The notes under the pieces: model-generated
Databases searched by the model: none
Told to the model about the DNA's origin: nothing
Seen by the model: the letters and a program-made list of their open reading frames with translations, nothing else
Position numbers and translations under genes: made by a program
In this document: piece after piece, positions 24,904 to 37,020 of the stretch
How positions within the stretch are numbered: position 1 is the stretch's first letter
How the letters are laid out: every line of letters begins with the position of its first letter
Assembly (NCBI GenBank): GCA_951799445.1
Contig: OX637291.1
Span: 7,442,501 to 7,506,500, forward strand
Origin: Pseudisothecium myosuroides
Taxonomy: Eukaryota > Streptophyta > Bryopsida > Hypnales > Lembophyllaceae
Reading direction: 5' to 3'
Length of the DNA: 64,000 nt

Positions 24904-25250
24904 ACCAGCTAGATTTTCCAGTTCATTCTACTACAATTCTCCATCTCTCGCACTGTCGAAATGCGGATCATACTGCGTGCACAGAAAGGGCGGGCGAAAT
25001 TAGCACGAGGAAAGAGAAAACCAGAGTCCTCCGTCCACCATAGCCGTGCTCCTCTGTGCAAAATCCTTAAACCCTAAACCCTCATCCGGTGCTGGGCACA
25101 CGCGAAGCAAAGGCTGTAGCGTGCCACTCCCGGGATATTAAGAGCATGCCCAGGGAAACGCTTCAACCCGTAAACGCCTCAATCCTTTTTTGAATTTTTG
25201 CACATTTTTGCTGATATCTTTGTACAGAAACATCCATAACATTCAATAGC
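24904..25250 (-). promoter_or_regulatory. Probable promoter/5' UTR of the RimM-like gene
   Basis: This GC-richer sequence lies immediately upstream of the minus-strand start codon, bounded beyond about 25190 by AT-rich repeats. It has no coding motif and includes a TAAACCCTAAACCCT-like word (about 25069-25083). A plain telobox-type motif of that kind is common upstream of plant ribosome-related genes; function here is inferred. Confidence 0.4.
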
Positions 25251-25278
25251 AGTCACTGGCTCTGCCCTCCCCCGAACG

Positions 25279-25308
25279 AAATGGTGTGGAATATACCACA
25301 CCATTTCA
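25279..25308. repeat. Perfect 12-bp stem palindrome
   Basis: GAAATGGTGTGG and CCACACCATTTC are perfect inverted copies separated by six bases. This compact hairpin could be a protein-binding palindrome or a relic of an element end. Confidence 0.5.
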
Positions 25309-25535
25309 TCCGAGGGATGAAATAATGCAGACAATTGTCAATATTTGTCAGAATTGAACTTCGAGCCCGCGTCGCAACTGTACACTGAAGTAGTGGAAAA
25401 TTAAAATTTTTTAAGTGAAACTGAATACAAAACAATAGGAACTTTAAACAAAATGCTAATGGATCCACTGAGAGTATTGATTTCTATGTTATTGTAGGAT
25501 TACCTCACTTTGAATTGTAACCTATCTATGCATAG

Positions 25536-26178
25536 TGCTTTCGAAGTGAGAAGACAACTCTTTATATCCACATGGAGTGGTAGGAAGTAGAGCAATCCAT
25601 GTGGGATAAATAAAATAGAATTTGTGAGTTCTCATGCACTCATAGTTAAGTCAAAAACAAAGAATTGTATTAAAAGTAGAATTTCAGACCTCATTTAGGC
25701 ATAGTAAAATAACTTTTTTCAAAAAACTTTGAACTAAAAAAGGGTGGTAAATGAAGATAAGTTTCACCTCCAAAAATCCGTTTGGGATTTTGAATCCCCA
25801 ATCAAAAGTTATGAATAAATTTTGAAGAGGATTTTTAATGGACATTTTCTACAAAGTCGTTTAAAAATCCATTCCAACCCCTCTCCGAAATTTATTCATA
25901 ACTTTTGATTGGAGATTCAAAATTCCAAATGGATTTTTGGAGGTGAAACTTATCTTCATTTACCAACTTTTTTTAGTTCAAAGTTTTTTGAGAAAAATTA
26001 TTTTACTATACCTAAACGAGGTCTGAAATTCTACTTTTAACACAATTCTTTGTTTTTGACTTAACTATTAGTGCATGAGAACCTACAAATTCTAATTTAT
26101 TTATCCCACATGGATTGCTCTACCTCCTACCACCCCATGTGTATATATAGAGTTATCTTTCATTTTGAGACCCAGAAT
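25536..26178. repeat. Large near-perfect palindrome (about 300-bp arms)
   Basis: The left arm runs from about 25536 to 25852 and the right arm from about 25858 to 26178, with almost no spacer. Matching pairs include TCCATGTGGGATAAATAAA with TTTATTTATCCCACATGGA, AGGTGAAACTTATCTTCATT with its complement, and TCATAACTTTTGATTGG with its complement. Such foldback structure suggests a non-autonomous element without coding capacity. Confidence 0.8.
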
Positions 26179-26489
26179 GAGTTATTGATTGCAAATATTA
26201 ACAAGGCACTAGTGTATTACACATTGGATTCTTTGCCAACATCTTTCACTACAATATTTGATGATTTGTATGTCTAGTCCTAAAATTAAGAAAATAAAAT
26301 GAAACACCCTATAATGTACTGTCACTATCCCGGTACCGAAGCTTACATAAATTGAGTGGGGATGAAAGTCGTGGATGAGGACTTCGGAGAGGAAAAGGCA
26401 GCCTTTCTGGAGGCTACTGAATGTTATGTCATTTACTGCAATTTCATGAAATCCATACCTTAACCCCAAAGTGACAAAGAGGACAGAAA
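26179..26489. other. Intergenic DNA, no gene seen
   Basis: AT-rich sequence between the palindrome and the next repeat. The only sizeable ORF (26209-26499, minus) has no recognisable motif. Confidence 0.35.
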
Positions 26490-27065
26490 GTGTCCTCACA
26501 AAGTTTCAAGTCCAGCTCAAAGTGATGTAACTTTTGCATTCAAGGTCCAAATTCAATAAGACTTGTTGGGAAAGTTGCGTTCTCCCTTCTAGTTTGTATG
26601 GTAAAATTTTCAGATCAATCCAAGATGTATTGATTTTTTGGAAGCCAATCGAAGTTCACAACTTCAATTTGAGTTCACCAAACTGCATTTTAGGGCTGCA
26701 ACTTCGGGGCCTTGTATCTCCTTCATCCATTGCTCATTTTCAATAAAATTTGTTGGATTTTGTTCCCCTTGAAGTATACTTATTGTGGTAAAGTTTTCAT
26801 GTCAATACAAGTTGTTTTGAATGTTTGGGAGCAATTCGAAGTTCAAAATCCTGCCATTTTTGGAGTGTAGTGAACTTTGGCGGCTTGTTTCTTCTTCATA
26901 CAGAGTCCATTTTCAATAAATAAAAATTGGAAAAGTTGCGAATACTAGTCTAGTTTTTGTGGCTAAAATTTCATGTTAATCCAAGAATTAATGAGTGACT
27001 GAGAAGCATTCTAGTAGAGGGAGGTTCAGCTTTAGATGTGTTTTTTGCAATTTTTCTTGCTGATT
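26490..27065 (+). repeat. Dispersed direct repeat, copy 1
   Basis: This 560-580 bp stretch matches 48505-49065 in the same orientation. Shared words in order include GTAACTTTTGCAT, CTTCTAGTTTGT, ATCAATCCAAGATGTA, GAGTTCACCAAACTGC/GAGTCCACCAAACTGC, CTTGTATCTCCTTCATCCA and GTTTTGAATGTTTGGGAGCA. Neither copy has an intact ORF, so the element type is unknown. Confidence 0.7.
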
Positions 27066-29010
27066 TTTGACTCAAAGCCGTTTTGTAGACACAGTGATTC
27101 AATTGAGTGAATTTTTTTTTCACCAATGTGTTTGTATACTAGTTTTGAATCTTTTTGTAGTGTAAAGTTTTTTCATTTGAGTAGGTTTAGAAATCAAACT
27201 TCACCTCCAAATGTGTTTTTGGGAAAATTTCAGCATCCATTTTCAACACTAAAACATTATGATCTTGCAATCTATGTGGCCAAATGACTTCAAATTTTGT
27301 ACATGTCATCTACAACATGTACACTACAAGATTGTATGGTTGAGATTTGTATAACTTGAAGACATTTAGATCCATAAAGCTTCAAAGCAATGATGTTTTT
27401 GAACCCAAGAAATTGAATGTCACTTTGGGGTTAAGACAGGTTGTTTGTTTTGTTTGTTTGTCACGTCAAGATCTCCCGGACCGTGTGTCCCCCGGTGGCG
27501 TGCTTCGTACCATTGGAAAGCCCTCAACAAGGAGGGGTGCATGGGCTTGGTTTCATCGCATTTGGACCTACAGGGTGGAAGTTATTGATTTCTGAGTTAT
27601 TTTTGGATCTTAAAAATTACTAAATTATGTTAAATTATGTGTCTTTTGAACCGTGTTTCAATTTGTCATGTTCTTGATACCATGGGAAAGCCCTTGGCGA
27701 GGAGGGGTGCACGATCTTTGTTTGGAGCTATAGTGGGAAAGTTATTGAATTTCAAAGTTTTTATGAATGGAAAAATTAGAGAATTACTTTTACTTTTATT
27801 TTGATTGTGGCAACGGCACAGGGCACACTAGTTGGTCATTAAGGAAGGTTGTCTTTGTAACATTAAAGTATTACATTGGATGAATGAAAAGCTAGTTGGA
27901 TGAAACAATGCCTACAGGCCCTCCTTTCATTGTTCAGAAAATGGATATTGGAGCACTTAAGGGTTAATTCATATCTACCCTAGATGGAGTACTCTCATTC
28001 TAAAGCAGTTGGAAGACCACCCTTTTAAAAGAAGAAACTATGCGCATAAATTTATGATTTTAAGCCTTGAAGGTCCACACCTCTAAAAAATGGATCCGCC
28101 TTGGTCAACCTTGACTATAACTTTCAAAATATTTATTTTTAGTATTTGATTTAAACAAAGAAAATAAAGCTTGAAGAACTTTGTTTTTACTTCATTTTGA
28201 AATTTTGAAAAATTAAAAGAATTAAAAGAATTAATTAGTTGAATTTGCAATTGCAAACTCTATGTGTCAAAGTAAAAAATACACAATATTCTATACATTT
28301 CATATTTATTTTCTTCTTTTTAAATGGTTGTAAATTTAAAATATAAAAAAAAAGTTTTTCATTCTAACTTTCAATTATATTAAAGATTTAAAATATTTCT
28401 AATATATATTTTAATTGATATATAATTATATTTTTATATTCTAAAATAAAATATCAAACCAATATGATTTTTCCATCAAAAATTTTGAAAAAAATTCAAC
28501 ATTATTGGAAAATGTGGAATTTTTTTGCAAATAAAAAATATGAAAATCTAATATATCAATTATAAAAAAGGATAAATTTAGCTTGATAGTGGCATTTGAC
28601 TTGAAGGTCATTAGCAAGGGTGTTTTGAATGTAAAATATAAAATATACAATCCACAAAGACCCAAGGGGAACCTCCCTCCAAAATCACTTCTAAATTGTT
28701 GTTTCTAAGGATCAACAAAAAATATTTTTTAGAATTATTTTTCAAAGCACATTTGACTATAAGGATCTTATTCATTACTATCAGATTAGTAAATCCCTCA
28801 ATTTTCAAAGAATTTGATTGAGTAGATTTTGAGATATCTACAATCAATGTTCAATTTTTGAAAAAAAACATGAGTTTTTTTTCTTGGGTAGAATGAATTC
28901 AAAGGGACATATCTCAAAAAAATTGCAAATAAAAAGTTTGTCTTTTTTGACCAAATCCAATAATGACTATTTAAAAACATGCATGCCAATTTTCACAAGT
29001 ATTAGAGAAA
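27066..29010. other. AT-rich intergenic DNA with a diverged tandem pair
   Basis: No gene seen. Within it, about 27475-27560 and about 27645-27730 are diverged direct copies sharing GGAAAGCCCT, AGGAGGGGTGCA and a following TTTGG-rich part. The flanking sequence is AT-rich with no coding frame. Confidence 0.4.
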
Positions 29011-29014
29011 AGCG

Positions 29015-29285
29015 AAGCCTTGTAATCAACGATGCTAGTGTGTGAGCATCAAAATGCAAGCATGTGAGCCTTGGGCATAATTATGTACAATTAGATATCC
29101 TACAACCGTTGAAGGTGCTTATAATATAAACACCTATAATGTAGATATCTATATCATAACTATATTATTATCATGGAAAGTTTCTATAATATAGGCCATT
29201 ACAACATAGGTATATAGTCTTTGATAGGCTCACAGGTTTACACTTCTAGGCTTATATAATAGCAATCCTTGCCTTGTAATCAATG
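29015..29285 (+). repeat. Dispersed repeat family C, copy 1
   Basis: It shares an ordered set of words with 32399-32502 and 58116-58350: GATGCTAG/GATGTTAG, GTGAGCATCAAAATG, GAGCCTTG, ATCCTACAACC, AAGGTG.TTATAA.ATAAAC and CTATAATATAGG. CTTGTAATCAA occurs at both ends. There is no ORF; the family is unclassified. Confidence 0.6.
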
Positions 29286-32200
29286 GAGGTATGCTAGGAA
29301 AACATGATTTCCACTTGACTAAGCCCATCAAGTAGTTCTCCAACCAATCAACCCTTGCCCACTTACACTATCCATAGAATATTTTTCTTGGGGTGACCTA
29401 TCATTTCTCAAGACAATCTACAACAAGCATTCCTTGAAGTCAGTTTGAATTTGAAAAAGTACCCAAGATGAAGTTTTTGTCCAAATCAAGAGATTTTTTG
29501 GCTATGAAAAGAATCAAGATTGGATCCATTGTTGTTTCATTGTTCATATTTCCATTGATCAAAATCACAAATATTTTTGGGAAATGGAATGGCAAATTAG
29601 ATTAATGTTTACATGTAAGATACATAATAGATGATTAAAAGTAATATCATATAAGGTTCCCATAGTTGTTTTTAGGTATAGACTATTATGACTCATCCCT
29701 TTGGATTCTAATGTGGCTATTTTAATTTCCTACACATAGTAATGGTCATCCAAAAACTTCCGTAAAGATTTCTAGAATAAATAAAGAACATCTTATCAAC
29801 TATAGAAACCACATGAAGATGGTGGAATTTATTGAGGTCATAAAATTGTGACTTTTGAATCTAATTCCAATTTTTTCAACCTCAATTGCACATTGAGTTG
29901 TCTCAATCCAAACCCTTGTACAAATTTCAAATTTCACTATATTAAGATGCATCATGGCAAAACTTTATCCAAAAATGGGGGGGCAACTGGGTTGGGGTCA
30001 ATTTGGGGTCTACCTACCTATTTTTAAGAATACTATATCTTCCTATACATCACTTATAAGAGGCTTCTACTAGTAGAAAATGAGTTTTTTTTTTACTACA
30101 TTTACAACTATTTTTTGAGTCATAGGGAATATAGGTGATTGGTGCTAATCCAAGGAATTATTGTCATTGTAGATAAGTTGTTCTTGAAAACATTGCCATA
30201 AAGGACAAAGGGATTATTTCTCATCCATTGGCTTAGTTGGAAGTTCATCAACAAGTTTTGCCATTGTATTCAATGTTTTGCCGGCATTCACTTCCATATC
30301 ATCAGGTTTACTTAGCATCAAGTTTAGCATTTCCGCCATTATATGCCATCATGTGTGGCATTTTCAACTAAGGCAATTAAAAAGTAGTTGCACCAAAAAA
30401 ACAAATACAATGCACATTAGATTTTTCATGAGCAGGGTGACGTGGCAGTTGTATTGGATACTACTAAAGAGCTTTTTTATTTTTTATAATTTAAACATTT
30501 TTTTTACTTAAAATTTTTTCTATAGTAAATTATAAGAAACATTCTATAAGTTGTTTTCTAGTTGTTTTGTGTGTCACTTGGGATGCTCACATTTGTTTTT
30601 TAGTCAATCCTAAGTAACTATTGAATTGCAACATACATCAGCAATAGCCTTTTGATTTTCAACTGCAACATTTGTTTTTTCTAGTTATGAAAGTGGGATC
30701 AACTCATTCCAAGGTCATTCTTTATACATTGAACAATTAAAATGCAACTTTTGCGTGACATAACAACTAGTTAACAACTACATACACCTTCAACAACAAT
30801 TAGAAAACACTATTGAAACAACTGAAAAATGGGAATGATATTACAGTTACAACATTTTTGGAAATGCTTTCTATATGAGTGAAAATTCGAGTAAGAGTTA
30901 CAATGACCATTGCATGTGTTGTTCATACGTAGAGTTGGACACAAATTCACAAATGTCCACTTAAATTCTTGGCACATTGCAAACCCACACACAAAGATGC
31001 AAATCCTTGCAAACTTTTTTAATACTTATTATTGGTTTCTGCCTTTCAACAAATTCATAAATTACAAACCAAAGTCCACAATATCATCTAATGTTGTAAT
31101 TAATAGCACCAAGTGATTCACAAATTTTCAACAATACAAACTCAAGGATTCTAAATAAGAATGGTGTCACAAAAGAAGAAGTAGAATGCAAGTTATAACA
31201 ATGGAAGAGAACAAGTACTATCTTGCTTCACAATTGAAACAAGAGCAATTATAGCAAAGAAATCACATTATGCTACAAGGGTGAAAATAAGCATATGTTA
31301 GGAAAACAAGAAACAATGCCAACAAGGGGTAAGAACAAGAGTGTAAGGTAGCAACAACAATAAATGGTTGCAATGAGGAGGTGGCTAAGGGTTTTTCTAA
31401 CTTTGAAAAAGAACCCTAAAGTCTTGATCATCAATCTTTAGATCAAACTTGTAGTTGCCACATTACAATGTCTACCATGACTACTCAATGGATATTGTAC
31501 AACTACTCCACAACTACAACAATATATTATACAAGGATGTGAAAGTGCTACTAGACTAGTTGTTTTGAAGTGGAATTATGGTCATTTTGTAGTTGTTCCA
31601 ATGTCTTTTTCAATTGATGATCGACACGATGGAATCGGGGATGGAATCCACCTTAGGCTCCAAAATTGTTTACATTTGTAGTTGTTTTCTAGTCAAATTT
31701 AGGCTTTTTTGCAACTACAAATTGACATAGTGGATCCTACAGAGCCATTAGGAGAAGAATGGAGCCTCCAAAAGGCCTCTTCCCTTTGAAAACTGAATTC
31801 AATAATGAATAATGCGAACCATATGAAAAAAACATTAATTGTCAATGCAAAAGTGGAGGTCTTCCGGAGGCCCCATCCTTCTCCACATACACAGACTTGT
31901 CCACATTGACAATTGTAATGAATATTGCATGGAGAATAGCTCACAGTAATTTTGAATTTGAAATTTGTTCTACTCTTGTAATCATACACTTTATTCTACA
32001 ACTGCTTTCCGACTAAAACAATGTAAAGGTAAGATTTGGTGCTAATAAGAATGGTTGTAGTTGCAAGACAATTGTATAGGATACGTAGTCATTGTTTAAC
32101 TGGTTGTGGCAGACAAGTTTTTTTTCTAGTGTTATGAAAGGTATTGGAATGGGGACAAATTAGCACATGTGCCTTATAATGTCCAACCAATCACCAACTT

Positions 32201-32398
32201 CACTTTGTTATTATATATGCAAATTGATTGTGAACTTGATAAAATTGGACTATCAAACCTTTGATAATCATGACATTTTGATTAGATACTTTATTCTACT
32301 TTGAAGGAACATCATTTTGTTTTACACTAGCTTTATTTTATGTTACATGAAAGGTTTAAAAGCTCTAATCTTGTTAGAAAATAAACCATAAAGACTCA
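29286..32398. other. Intergenic DNA, no gene seen
   Basis: About 3 kb without a recognisable coding region. From about 30550 to 32100 the words CAACTA, TTGTAG and TAGTTG recur on both strands (for example acaactacaa and tagttgttttg), giving a skewed composition that may mark a decayed element. The ORFs at 30278, 30810 and 31699 have no family motifs. Confidence 0.35.
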
Positions 32399-32502
32399 AC
32401 AATGCTAGCACGTGGGAGCAAAGACGTGAGCCTACGAGCCTTGAACCTCATTGTAGGTATATACCAACAACCATTTGAAGGTGTTTATAACATTATGTAT
32501 TT
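32399..32502 (+). repeat. Dispersed repeat family C, copy 2 (left part, interrupted)
   Basis: It matches 29030-29130 and 58120-58215, then breaks off exactly where the AAGGTAGGAGG element begins. Its continuation appears to resume at about 34056-34115 (ATTATAATATGAAAAG, then TACAATATGGGTACGTATAACATA), after two inserted elements. Confidence 0.6.
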
Positions 32503-32823
32503 ATAAGGTAGGAGGCTCAAACTCCGACATGGCATTTTGAACCAAACATGCTACATAGGTACATTTTGCTTTCATCAATTTACCAAAATGTACAAATGGT
32601 GTACATTCTAGGAGGTGGTCGCTTTTAGACCCCTATGACATTTCAACTTCAAAATTTCATAACTAATTCCACAAAGCTCCAAAAAATATGAAACAGCTTG
32701 GATTAGATGCCATTTCCTCTTGTCTTTCAAGGTAAATTAACTGAAAAATATTTCAAGATGTTTTACCTCCCCAAAATTTAGTTTCAGCACTTTTATGGTT
32801 GCTATATGGACCTCCTACCTTAT
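32503..32823. mobile_element. Inverted-repeat element with AAGGTAGGAGG ends, copy 1
   Basis: ATAAGGTAGGAGG at the left and CCTCCTACCTTAT at the right are perfect inverted ends. The interior shares AACTTGGATTAGATGYCA-like and CTTTCAAGG...AATATTT words with 37685-37990 and 44272-44603 (both inverted) and with part of 54640-54835. It is non-coding. Confidence 0.7.
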
Positions 32824-32833
32824 CATAGGTAAG

Positions 32834-34055
32834 GTGGGGTCCCAATCAAAATGGCGTTTTCGAAATTGCAGTGAAGGAAATTTCAATGTTGCCAACTTTG
32901 ACAGCCTTCCGAGGGCTCAAAAATTGATTTTTGACTATGAAATTTTTACTATAGCATCATCTTTAAGTTAATTATACGTGTACCAAATTTCAAGGCCAGA
33001 TAATTTACACAAAAAAAGATATTCAAAATCTACCAACATGTGTAGCCGTGAAATGTTTTTCACTATTGCCAACTTTGACACCCTCCCAAGGACTGAAAAA
33101 AAATTCTTTTTCTATGAAAATTTTGTCATAGGTCCATCTATATGTTGATTACATGTATTAAAAGTTTCAAGTCCAAAAATCCCCCACAAAAATAGATATT
33201 CAAAATCTCCCAACATGTGTAGTTGTGAGAAACAATTTCACTACTACCAACTTTGCCACTAGTATCCCAAGGGTTGAAAAATTGTTTATTTACCATGAAA
33301 TTTTTATGATGAAATGATCTCTATGTCAATAAAAATGTGTGCCAAATTTCAAATTCAAAAGAATCACATAAAAAAATACATGCTAATTCTACCAACATGT
33401 GTAGTTGTAAGAACGATTTTTTCAACCCTTGGAATAGTGTCATTTTTTGGGTAAAATTTCACACGGATGTAGAAAGTCATTCTCACAACTACACATGTTG
33501 GTAGAATTAGAATATCTTTTTTTTCAATAAATCTTTTGACCTTGAAATTTGGCATACATTTTATCAATATAGAGATGATCTCATGCCAAAATTTTCATGG
33601 TAAAATGTTTCTTTTCAGCCCTTGGGATAGTGTCAAAGTTGGTAGTAGTGAAATTGTTTCTCACAACTACACATGTTGGTAGATTTTGAATGTCTATTTT
33701 TGTGGGGGTATTTTGGACTTGAAACTTTTAGTACATGTAATCAATATATAGATGGTCCTATGCCAATATTTTCATAGCAAAAGAAAAAAAATTCAATCCT
33801 TGGGAGGGTGTCAAAGTTGGTAGTAGTGAAATTTTCCTCACGGCTACACATGTTGGTAGATTTTGAATATCTTTTTTTGTGTAAATCACTTGGCCTTGAA
33901 ATTTGTCACACAAATAATTAACTTAAAGATGATGCTATGGTAAAAATTACATAGTCAAAGATCAATTTTTGAGCCCTCGGGAGGTTGTCAAAGTTGGCAA
34001 CACTAAAATTTCCTTCATTGCGATTTCGAAAATGCCATTTTGATTGGGACCCCAC
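32834..34055. mobile_element. Foldback element whose arms are tandem ~178-bp units
   Basis: The outer ends GTGGGGTCCCAATCAAAATG and (minus strand) GTGGGGTCCCAATCAAAATG are identical inverted copies. Each arm contains three related units starting TGCCAACTTTG (about 32893, 33068, 33246 on the left; complements near 33630, 33805, 33980 on the right), each carrying AACATGTGTAG about 120 bases further on. Tandem-repeat arms are a trait of classical Foldback elements. No ORF is present. Confidence 0.75.
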
Positions 34056-34179
34056 TATACATTATAATATGAAAAGAGTCTACAATATGGGTACGTATAA
34101 CATAGAAGGTGTCAAAAAGAAGGTTGACTTTAGAATCAAATTGGATTTTTTGAATTTTCTTTTCAAGAAATGATGACTC

Positions 34180-34932
34180 AATTAACCCCTAAATGCCCAA
34201 ACACCGTTTTTTGGCAACATAGCGATTTTGGGCAACTCACTACAAGTGGAATTTTTATTTTTTTTCTTTAAAAATTTCATACAATATGTGCCTAAGGAGT
34301 AGCTTTAAGGCCCAACAATTTTCATAACTTTTGACTTTATGGTTAAAAAGTTATTGCATGATATGTGATTTTCATTGCTCGGCGGGTAGCCCAAGCAACT
34401 CAATAAACTTCTTTAAAAATCACTTCTAAAAATAAAATAAAATTGAAATTGGTTCTTTAGATTTATATCTACGTGCAAAGCTCTGAATCATTACATTTGG
34501 GTTAACGAGTCAAAAGTTATGAGGACTTTTAGTTTGTGGGTAGTTATGGCTTTCAAAGACTCCATACCTACCCGCAAACTAAAACTCCTCATAACTTTTG
34601 ACTCGTTAATCCAAATGTATTGATTCAAAGCTTTCCACGTAGATATAATTCTAAAGAACCAATTTCAAATTTTTATTTTTTTAGAAGTGATTTTTAAAGA
34701 AGTTTATTGAGCTGCCCGGGCTACCCGCCGAGCAATAAAAATCACATATCATGCAATAACTTTTCAACCATGAAGTCAAAAGTTATGAAAATTGTTGAGC
34801 CTTAAAGCTATTCCTTGGATACATATTGTGTGAAATTTTCAAAGAAAAATAAATAAAAACTCCACTCATAGTAAGCTGCCCAAAATCACTATGTTGCCAA
34901 AAAACGCAATTTTTACATTTAGGGGTTAAGTA
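34180..34932. mobile_element. TTAA-flanked near-perfect palindrome (~750 bp)
   Basis: The left end TTAACCCCTAAATGCCCA and the right end, read from the other strand, TTAACCCCTAAATGTAAA enclose two arms of about 370 bp that match almost throughout (for example GCTCGGCGGGTAGCCC with GGGCTACCCGCCGAGC), with the centre near 34557. The ends follow the TTAA/CCCCTAAA rule of the piggyBac-like family. Interior words such as CATAACTTTTGACTC recur in other members. Confidence 0.8.
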
Positions 34933-36365
34933 CATCATTAGCGTACATGAGGCGTAAATAAGAATAAATAGAGTTGAAACTAACTACTAAGATTTTAATT
35001 TTAAAAAATTCAAGCATATAGAGTATGCAAAATTTGTAGAGCTATTAAAAAATTGGATATTAACTCATAAAAATCAATGCTTTGATTAATTGACCTAAAC
35101 AAGTGAAGGTATTCTAAAGACTTTATTAGTATATGTTTTATTCTAAAATTGACCAATTGCATGACATACATTAGAAATATTTAGAAAAGGTAGAATTGGA
35201 ATTGGTAGATTTGTAGTTGACTTAAATTTAGGATGCCCCTCCAAAAGTATGTTCAATTAAAGAATTATAGATTTGCAAACAAATGATTAATTATCTTTTA
35301 CTAAGTACAAATTTCTTTGCTATGCAAATGTTTGAATGTCTATTACAAACTACTAATTATACTCACTTTTAAAAACTCAAAAAATCATTGATCCTCTCAT
35401 CTTCAAACTTTGACATAAACATAAATTTAGGATTTGGATATCATTACATTATTATTACTTTAGTTCATATAATGGCACTTAACTTGATAATTTTATTGTT
35501 TGTACAATATTCATTGAGTACTTCCTCTATTCAAATGCAAACCATTCATAAAGGTGTTGCAAGGATCCTTTAAAAGGCAAAGAACTATTAGCACATATTA
35601 TAGATAAAAATATAATTATTGATATTCAAAAATTCCAAGCTAGAATTTGTTACTTTGCTAAACATGTTTTCATACATGTGTTTACACCATCATAACTTTA
35701 AATTATAAATATGAGCTCATTTTAAGGATTAATCACTAAAGAAACAAATACGGGAACAAATATTAAAAATAGCAGTGTATTTATTTTTTATTTGAACAAA
35801 ATGACAATGACAATTAAGATTAGTTATATTTCCAATTTCTCATAGCAAAAACAGTTCAAACATTTTGAGATCAGTGACAAGCACAAATGTGGCCCATTGC
35901 ATTTGCCCATACGACATACCATTGTATAACTAGCTCAATTTGAGGGATAATTCCTCCTAGATACCTTGAGGGGAATTTCAGTTATAATGCTCAGAAGGTG
36001 ATTGGTTAAGCATCGGTATATGTGTCGTTGCATTGTCAAAGTTTTGAACGTCATTTGCTACAAGGCTCCTGGTTTTGAGGGAGCAAAAGGGAGCCCCTTT
36101 GTGAACGTTAATAATGTTATGCCTATTCATTGCGATGTTTCTTTACATAAAGTATGTCTTTGTGAGTGTTTAGTTGTGTATGGGAAGCCAATATAAAGTC
36201 TCCGCATTTGAGAAGTCAAAGGAACAAATGCTCAAGAATCGATTGGCCACTTTCTATTGCTAGCTAGGATCTCATCACTATCAAAAAAATCAGTGATCCT
36301 TGCCGTAATTAGAACGCTACTTACCCCATTAGTAGAAAGGGTGATCTTTAAGTACTAAGGACTGA
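34933..36365. other. AT-rich intergenic DNA, no gene seen
   Basis: No ORF with coding character, no clear inverted or tandem structure. Confidence 0.4.
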
Positions 36366-37020
36366 TAGCGCAGTTGGAGCGTGACACCCAAGGCTCATGT
36401 TGGCACTACCTTGGTGCCAATGTGGGCCTCGGGCACCATACTTCTAACCTCATCAACCCAACCCAACCCAACTCAAATTTGGTTTTGCGTCGGTGCCATT
36501 GCAAACACTCACTTTCCATGGGTCCGGGTGCCCATGCTTTCCCCGTACACGCACACGTCTACTACTTAGGGGTTCCCCCAACCTTGACGTGCGTACAAAC
36601 CACATTGGTCACAACGACGCGCACACACATTTGCAAATCCAATGGTACAGGGAGGAACAAGACAGGCTTCCTTCCTTCCCTCCCAATCTCAACCAGTATG
36701 GGACAATGATTGCCACGGCTGAGATAGTTGCGTCCATGTGAGATAGGGTCAAAGACAAAGAACCAATTTCCAAGTATTTCCAACAATTTCCAACAATTTC
36801 CAAGTACATCGCATTGAAGAAGTCGCAGTTCCAAGGCTCCGCAAATTGAAGCTTTCCCCCAATTCTTGACAAGTATTTGAACCACAATCATGCACCCTCT
36901 CGGAACCTCTCGGAGCCTCGCTATCCGGTGCGGTTGGGGGGGCAACAATACTCCAAAAAAGAAGAGGCATGTGATCCAAAGATGTGGGTAGCAGCGGTGA
37001 TGACAATTAGTCAAGGTGGG
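36366..37020. other. GC-richer island with short ORFs, function unknown
   Basis: Base composition is clearly richer in G+C than on either side. The longest ORF (37014-36562, minus, 150 codons) is low in recognisable motifs. A tandem run of CCAATTTCCAA-like units at about 36757-36808 and CCCAA repeats near 36460 argue against conserved coding. It may be a decayed gene piece or element cargo. Confidence 0.3.

Noticed and set aside
25069..25083. Telomeric repeat from TAAACCCTAAACCCT
   Set aside because: Only about two units, beside a gene promoter. More likely a telobox-type promoter motif than telomere DNA.
30550..32100. Recurring CAACTA/TAGTTG words as a tandem satellite or CRISPR-like array
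   Set aside because: No constant unit length or spacing. The word is simply frequent, and CRISPR is not expected in a eukaryotic nuclear sequence.
36562..37014. 150-codon minus-strand ORF, the longest in the window
   Set aside because: It lacks motifs, overlaps several ORFs on both strands of a GC-rich island, and includes a tandem CCAATTTCCAA repeat, which together suggest a chance frame.
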